64,000 nt of DNA from Salvelinus alpinus (lineage: Eukaryota > Chordata > Actinopteri > Salmoniformes > Salmonidae): contig NC_092100.1 of assembly GCF_045679555.1 (NCBI RefSeq), positions 36,170,106 through 36,234,105 on the forward strand. Reading direction: 5' to 3'. Shown here piece by piece: positions 60,659-64,000 of this stretch. The translations under genes and the position numbers were made by a program. Every line of letters begins with the position of its first letter. Position 1 is the stretch's first letter. The notes beneath the pieces were generated by a model that was not told the origin of the DNA, made no database searches, and worked only from the letters and a program-made list of their open reading frames with translations.

Positions 60659-63217
60659 ATACAACAAGTGGTTCTAATCCTGAATTCTGATTGGTTAAAA
60701 GCGCATTCCAGCCGGTGTCTATTCCACAAATTTTCACCGGATAAATCTATGACTGTTCCATTTGACTGCGCCATCCACTGTCTCATCAGCCCAGCCAGAC
60801 AATTAAATGAACTTGATCTCCACTTTAAAAAGCATCTAGACTTTATCTCACATTTCTTTTAGACTAACATTTAGTTTTCAACAGTGGATATTTGTATAAA
60901 CCTTGCTGTCTGTCTCTCTGACATTTGCAACATTGTTTCAATATTCAAATTCGATCTCCAACTGTCCCATGGAAATGAACGTGTTGGGGTCGGGAGTCGG
61001 GACGAGAGGCAGGCAGCGTTTTCAGGCAGTCGAAATCATGAATCAGCTGCCATCATTTTTTATGGATATATACAAAGAAATGTAAATTGAAAAAGTTCAA
61101 ACGAAACGAAGTGCAGCTAGTTTGCAGTCTATCCAGCTTCAGTTTGAAGCTATTGTGTTACTTGTGCTGTTGGTTAGCTCCTCTGAATAACGTTAGTGTC
61201 CTAACAGAGTACATTTTCTATGCCAGGCGAAATCGTGCCTCATTAGCTCATTATTATGGATGTATCCAAATAAATATCACTAGAAAACAGCTTAAACAAA
61301 TGCAGCTACTGTTGTTATTCTGTCTGCACTGTTTGACGTGACTGTAAATTAGCCGTAGTTGGCTAGCTATCAAGCAAGCCATAAGAACGTTGCCAGCCAG
61401 TATGGCAATGGAACATTTAGAACAGTGGTCACCAACGAGTCGATCTCCAAGGCATTTCTAGTCGATATCCAAGGAATTTCTAGTCGATCGCCAAACATTT
61501 CTGTAATAAACCCAACGATAAAGCCTTTGTGTTCCTAATTAGTTTTATTAGTCTCGCGCTGTTGGTGGTAGGTGCATCCCTGGGCGCCGGGTAGGAAAAC
61601 TGTTACCATATCATGTGTCTGAAGGTACAAACTCTTCCTTCCGGGTGGGCCTGGAGAGGAAATCAAGTGCACTATGCGTACCGCTGGCCAATCAGATTGC
61701 TCAGATGACCAACTCTGCAGTACGTAGGAGGCGTAAAAGAAAGCTAAGGCAAAATTGATACTGTGAGATTTCAAAACGTTTAAAACCATGACTAGAGAGA
61801 CTGTCAACGAATACAGCAAAGAGCTGCTGTTTTTATGAGTGAGTTGATGTTTAAGTTCTCACTCAGCACTGTCAACACTTTGTATTCAACACTTTTATAA
61901 CCCATAAAATGCGCGTTCTTCCTATTTCCACTCAGCGCTACAACAAGCAGTAATGAATGAGTAGGAAAGTGTATCTATAGGCTTGCGTTGTTGTTATTAT
62001 TAGCGGCTTGGGTCATTTTTAATATCAAGGAATATTTAAATTTCTCTGTTCATAGGAGTAACAACATGAATTTCTGCATGAGGCAGAAATAATGCGGTGC
62101 GACTCGAGTTTCGCCATCAGCTGGAAGACAGTGTCCCTTTTTGGTCAGTGTCAGTGGAGGAAAGGGAGAGCGGAGGGATGTTGAGAGACGGACCCTCAGT
62201 CTGCTGCTCCCTCCCTGAGACTGACCATCAGATGCAGCCACCATCAGCCCAGTAAAATAAAAAGCAAATTATTTAAATGTATGTTCACTCAGCTGTGCCT
62301 CACAAGTAATAGAACAATGTATCTATTACCGGTGTGATCATATAGCCTAACTCAAGATTTGAAATATAATTTTAAAAAATGTCCTGAATGACAATGCATT
62401 GGCAGGTAAATTCAAGCAAAGCCAGTATGCGGTGATAATGTATTGGGCCTACAGCTTACTGCACCAACCTCATTGCAACAGAACTGTTTTAATTGGTTAA
62501 TGTTGCATAGGCTTACATTTTTTAAGTCATGTTAATAAAAAAATCAGAGCGGTAGATCTCGGCATGCATTTTGACTCAGAAAGTGATCTTGACTCAGAAA
62601 AGGTTGGTGACCACTGATTTAGAACGAAAGACTGGGTCGTGTCCATAGAAACAGAACAAAAAGACTGAACGACTGGGTCGCGTCCATAGAAACAGAACAA
62701 AAAGACTGAACAACTGGGTCGCATCTCTGGCAACCGAACCAATAGAACGAACGACCAGCCGGCTTGTTTAGCAACCCTAGATTTGTTTTGGGACTATATC
62801 TTGTGGAAGGAAGAAAAGTATGAATAAATTCATCATTTTAATGAAAATCATTATTTGATTTTGTTGGTACCGTTGTATAAAAGTGATAATGCCCGAGAAG
62901 CCGGTGTTTGGAGGATATATTGGCACGGTTTGCCAGGCCTAATAACACCAGTGCCAATATATCCTCCAAACACCAGCTTCTCGGGCATTATCACATAAAT
63001 AAACACTAGTCATGCTTTAACGTGTGGGTGTGTGTGTGCATGTGTCCATGTGTGTGTGTGTGTGTGTGCTTGTGTGTGTTCTCACCAGTATGAGGTCGTT
63101 GAAAAGGAACACCTCTCTTTGGGTGTTGGCCAGTTTCTGTTTCAGAGGTTTGTTGAAGTCTGCCACCTCGAACAAACGACAGCAGCAGACCAGCCTACGG
63201 TGGGGGACAGACAGGAT
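56550..63217 (-). CDS. iqsec3: IQSEC3 (BRAG3/SynArfGEF), last six coding exons
   Basis: This is an Arf6 guanine-nucleotide exchange factor known from synapses. Minus-strand exons, in coding order: 63086-63217, 60488-60587, 58157-58315, 57924-58019, 57800-57843 and 56550-57008. Each has AG/GT borders and the phases join (990 bases, 329 residues plus stop). The first three encode most of the PH domain: [65 protein letters not shown], then YYAHGITML and the final helix ([20 protein letters not shown]). The tail has [15 protein letters not shown] and [16 protein letters not shown], as in mammalian IQSEC3, and ends RSLV. The Sec7 and IQ parts lie outside the window. Confidence 0.93.
57009..57799. 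other. iqsec3 intron before the terminal exon
   Basis: The intron contains G-rich, TG-rich sequence (57230-57290) and a set of short degenerate direct repeats around 57500-57660 built on AGGAGGCTAATAGCTAA. I see no further exon in it. Confidence 0.6.
58445..60480. repeat. TAG/CTA trinucleotide expanse, about 1.75 kb
   Basis: From 58445 to about 60130, and again at 60386-60480, the plus strand is a degenerate run of TAG with TAA, CAG and GAG interruptions. Higher-order blocks recur, for example TAGTAGTAGTGATAATAATA near 59355, 59525, 59690 and 59770. A SINE (60145-60385) interrupts it. Apparent long frames of Leu/Tyr or Thr are products of the repeat. It lies in an iqsec3 intron. Confidence 0.96.
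60145..60385 (-). mobile_element. tRNA-derived salmonid SINE, minus orientation
   Basis: It begins with the complement of an A-rich end (TTTTTTTTATTAACC), has the tail complement CTAGGCAAGTCAGTTAAGAA at 60167, and ends with the head complement near ATTGCGCCATTCGGGAGCTA. It belongs to the same family as 9337 and 15451. Confidence 0.87.
60622..60657. repeat. (CA)n microsatellite
   Basis: A short AC run lies upstream (minus direction) of the 60488-60587 exon of iqsec3. Confidence 0.93.
60660..62998. mobile_element. MITE-like element carrying a nested hAT element
   Basis: The left part (60666 GGTTCTAATCCTGAATTCTG) resembles the MITE at 12376. The right part ends in a 44-nt hairpin (62883-62926 with 62951-62994). 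A hAT-like element occupies 61423-62616. No transposase frame is seen. The short frames in 60884-61341 are without motifs. Confidence 0.55.
61423..62616. mobile_element. hAT-like non-autonomous element, 8-bp target duplication
   Basis: It begins CAGTGGTCACCAAC and ends GTTGGTGACCACTG, a perfect 14-bp inverted pair, and is flanked by ATTTAGAA on both sides (61415-61422 and 62617-62624). The length is 1,194 bp with no transposase. The left-end sequence recurs at 9852 in ptprq intron 4. Confidence 0.9.
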
Positions 63218-63246
63218 CTACAGAAAAACACACACACACACACATA

Positions 63247-64000
63247 CAGTTGAAGTCGGAAGTTTACATACACTTAGGTTGGAGTCATTAAAACTCATTT
63301 TTTCAACCACTCCACAAATGTCTTGTTAACAAACTATAGTTTTGTCAAGTCGGTTAGGACATCTACTTTGTGCATGACACAAGTATTTTTTCCAACAATT
63401 GTTTACAGAGAGATTATTTCATTTATAATTCACTGTATCACAATTCCAGTGGTCAGAAGTTAACAAACACTAAGTTGACTGTGCCTTTAAACAGCTTGGG
63501 AAATTCCAGAAAATTCTGTCATGGCTTTAGAAGCTTCTGATAGGCTAATTGACATAATTTGAGTCAATTGGAGGTGTACCTGTGGATGTATTTCAAGGCC
63601 TACCTTCAAACTCAGTGCCTCTTTGCTTGACATCATGGGAAAATCAAAAGAAATCAGCCAAGACCTCAGAAAAGAAATTGTAGACCTCCACAAGTCTGGT
63701 TCATCCTTGAGAGCAATTTCCAAACACCTGAAGGTACCACATTCACCTGTACAAACAATAGTACGCAAGTATAAACACCATGGGAACACGCAGCCGTCAT
63801 ACTGCTCAGGAAGGAGACGCGTTCTGTCTCCTAGAGATGAACGTACTTTGGTGCGAAAAGTGCAAATCAATCCCAGAACAGCAGCAAAGGACCTTGTGAA
63901 GATGCTGGAGGAAACAGGTACAAAAGTATCTATATCCACAGTAAAACGAGTCCTGTATCGACATAACCTGAAAGGCCGCTCAGCAAGGAAGAAGCAACTG
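63247..64000 (+). mobile_element. Tc1/mariner element, cut by the window end
   Basis: CAGTTGAAGTCGGAAGTTTA at 63247, preceded by TA, is a well-known salmonid Tc1 end. The transposase gene begins at 63635. The right half is outside the window. It lies in an iqsec3 intron, antisense to that gene. Confidence 0.93.
63635..64000 (+). CDS. Tc1 transposase, N-terminal part, open to window end
   Basis: The frame starts [20 protein letters not shown] at 63635 and stays open for all 122 codons to base 64000. It covers the paired helix-turn-helix DNA-binding domain ([30 protein letters not shown]) and the GRRR linker ([14 protein letters not shown]). The DDE catalytic region would lie beyond the window, so integrity cannot be judged. 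Confidence 0.9.
   Translation, partial: MGKSKEISQDLRKEIVDLHKSGSSLRAISKHLKVPHSPVQTIVRKYKHHGNTQPSYCSGRRRVLSPRDERTLVRKVQINPRTAAKDLVKMLEETGTKVSISTVKRVLYRHNLKGRSARKKQL

Overview
This is vertebrate nuclear DNA, almost certainly from a salmonid fish (trout, salmon, charr or a relative). The evidence is the split-gene structure with GT-AG introns, very long CA/TG/CT microsatellites, several Tc1/mariner elements of the salmonid type, tRNA-derived salmonid SINEs (one with the GTTAAC core of the HpaI family) and many copies of one LINE family with a TTTGATTTGATTTG 3' end. The species cannot be fixed from the sequence alone.

Two host genes point at each other tail to tail. On the + strand, 6570-52012 holds what looks like a complete ptprq gene (receptor protein tyrosine phosphatase Q). 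I resolved 47 coding exons. Their lengths sum to 7,479 bases, an exact multiple of three, giving a predicted 2,492-residue protein: signal peptide, about 17 fibronectin type III (FN3) units, one mucin-like Ser/Thr/Pro-rich insert, a membrane-proximal domain, one transmembrane helix and a single phosphatase domain ending in EWEETTM. On the - strand, 63217 down to 56550 holds the last six coding exons of iqsec3 (Arf guanine-nucleotide exchange factor, BRAG3/SynArfGEF), from within the PH domain to the C-terminal SLV PDZ ligand. Its 5' part lies beyond base 64000. Upstream of ptprq, 1472-4189 carries broken FN3 exons of another receptor-type gene.

The rest is mostly introns filled with mobile DNA. 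Intron 4 (9689-16323) holds hAT-like elements, a MITE, a 25-bp minisatellite, a SINE and a long CT tract. Intron 10 (18408-24698) holds a split Tc1 around LINE copies, one of which carries a solo LTR. Intron 11 (25237-32493) holds a minus-strand LINE interrupted by a nearly intact plus-strand LINE. Intron 13 is a 46-bp minisatellite made from the splice acceptor of the next exon. The last ptprq intron holds a nearly intact Tc1. The intergenic region has a 32-bp minisatellite of about 49 units, and an iqsec3 intron has a 1.7-kb TAG-trinucleotide expanse.

The two genes do not form a pathway: ptprq is known from inner-ear hair bundles and iqsec3 from synapses. The most unusual structure is the splice-acceptor minisatellite at 33001-34255, supported by three further cases in which the edge of a ptprq exon has been copied into the neighbouring intron.
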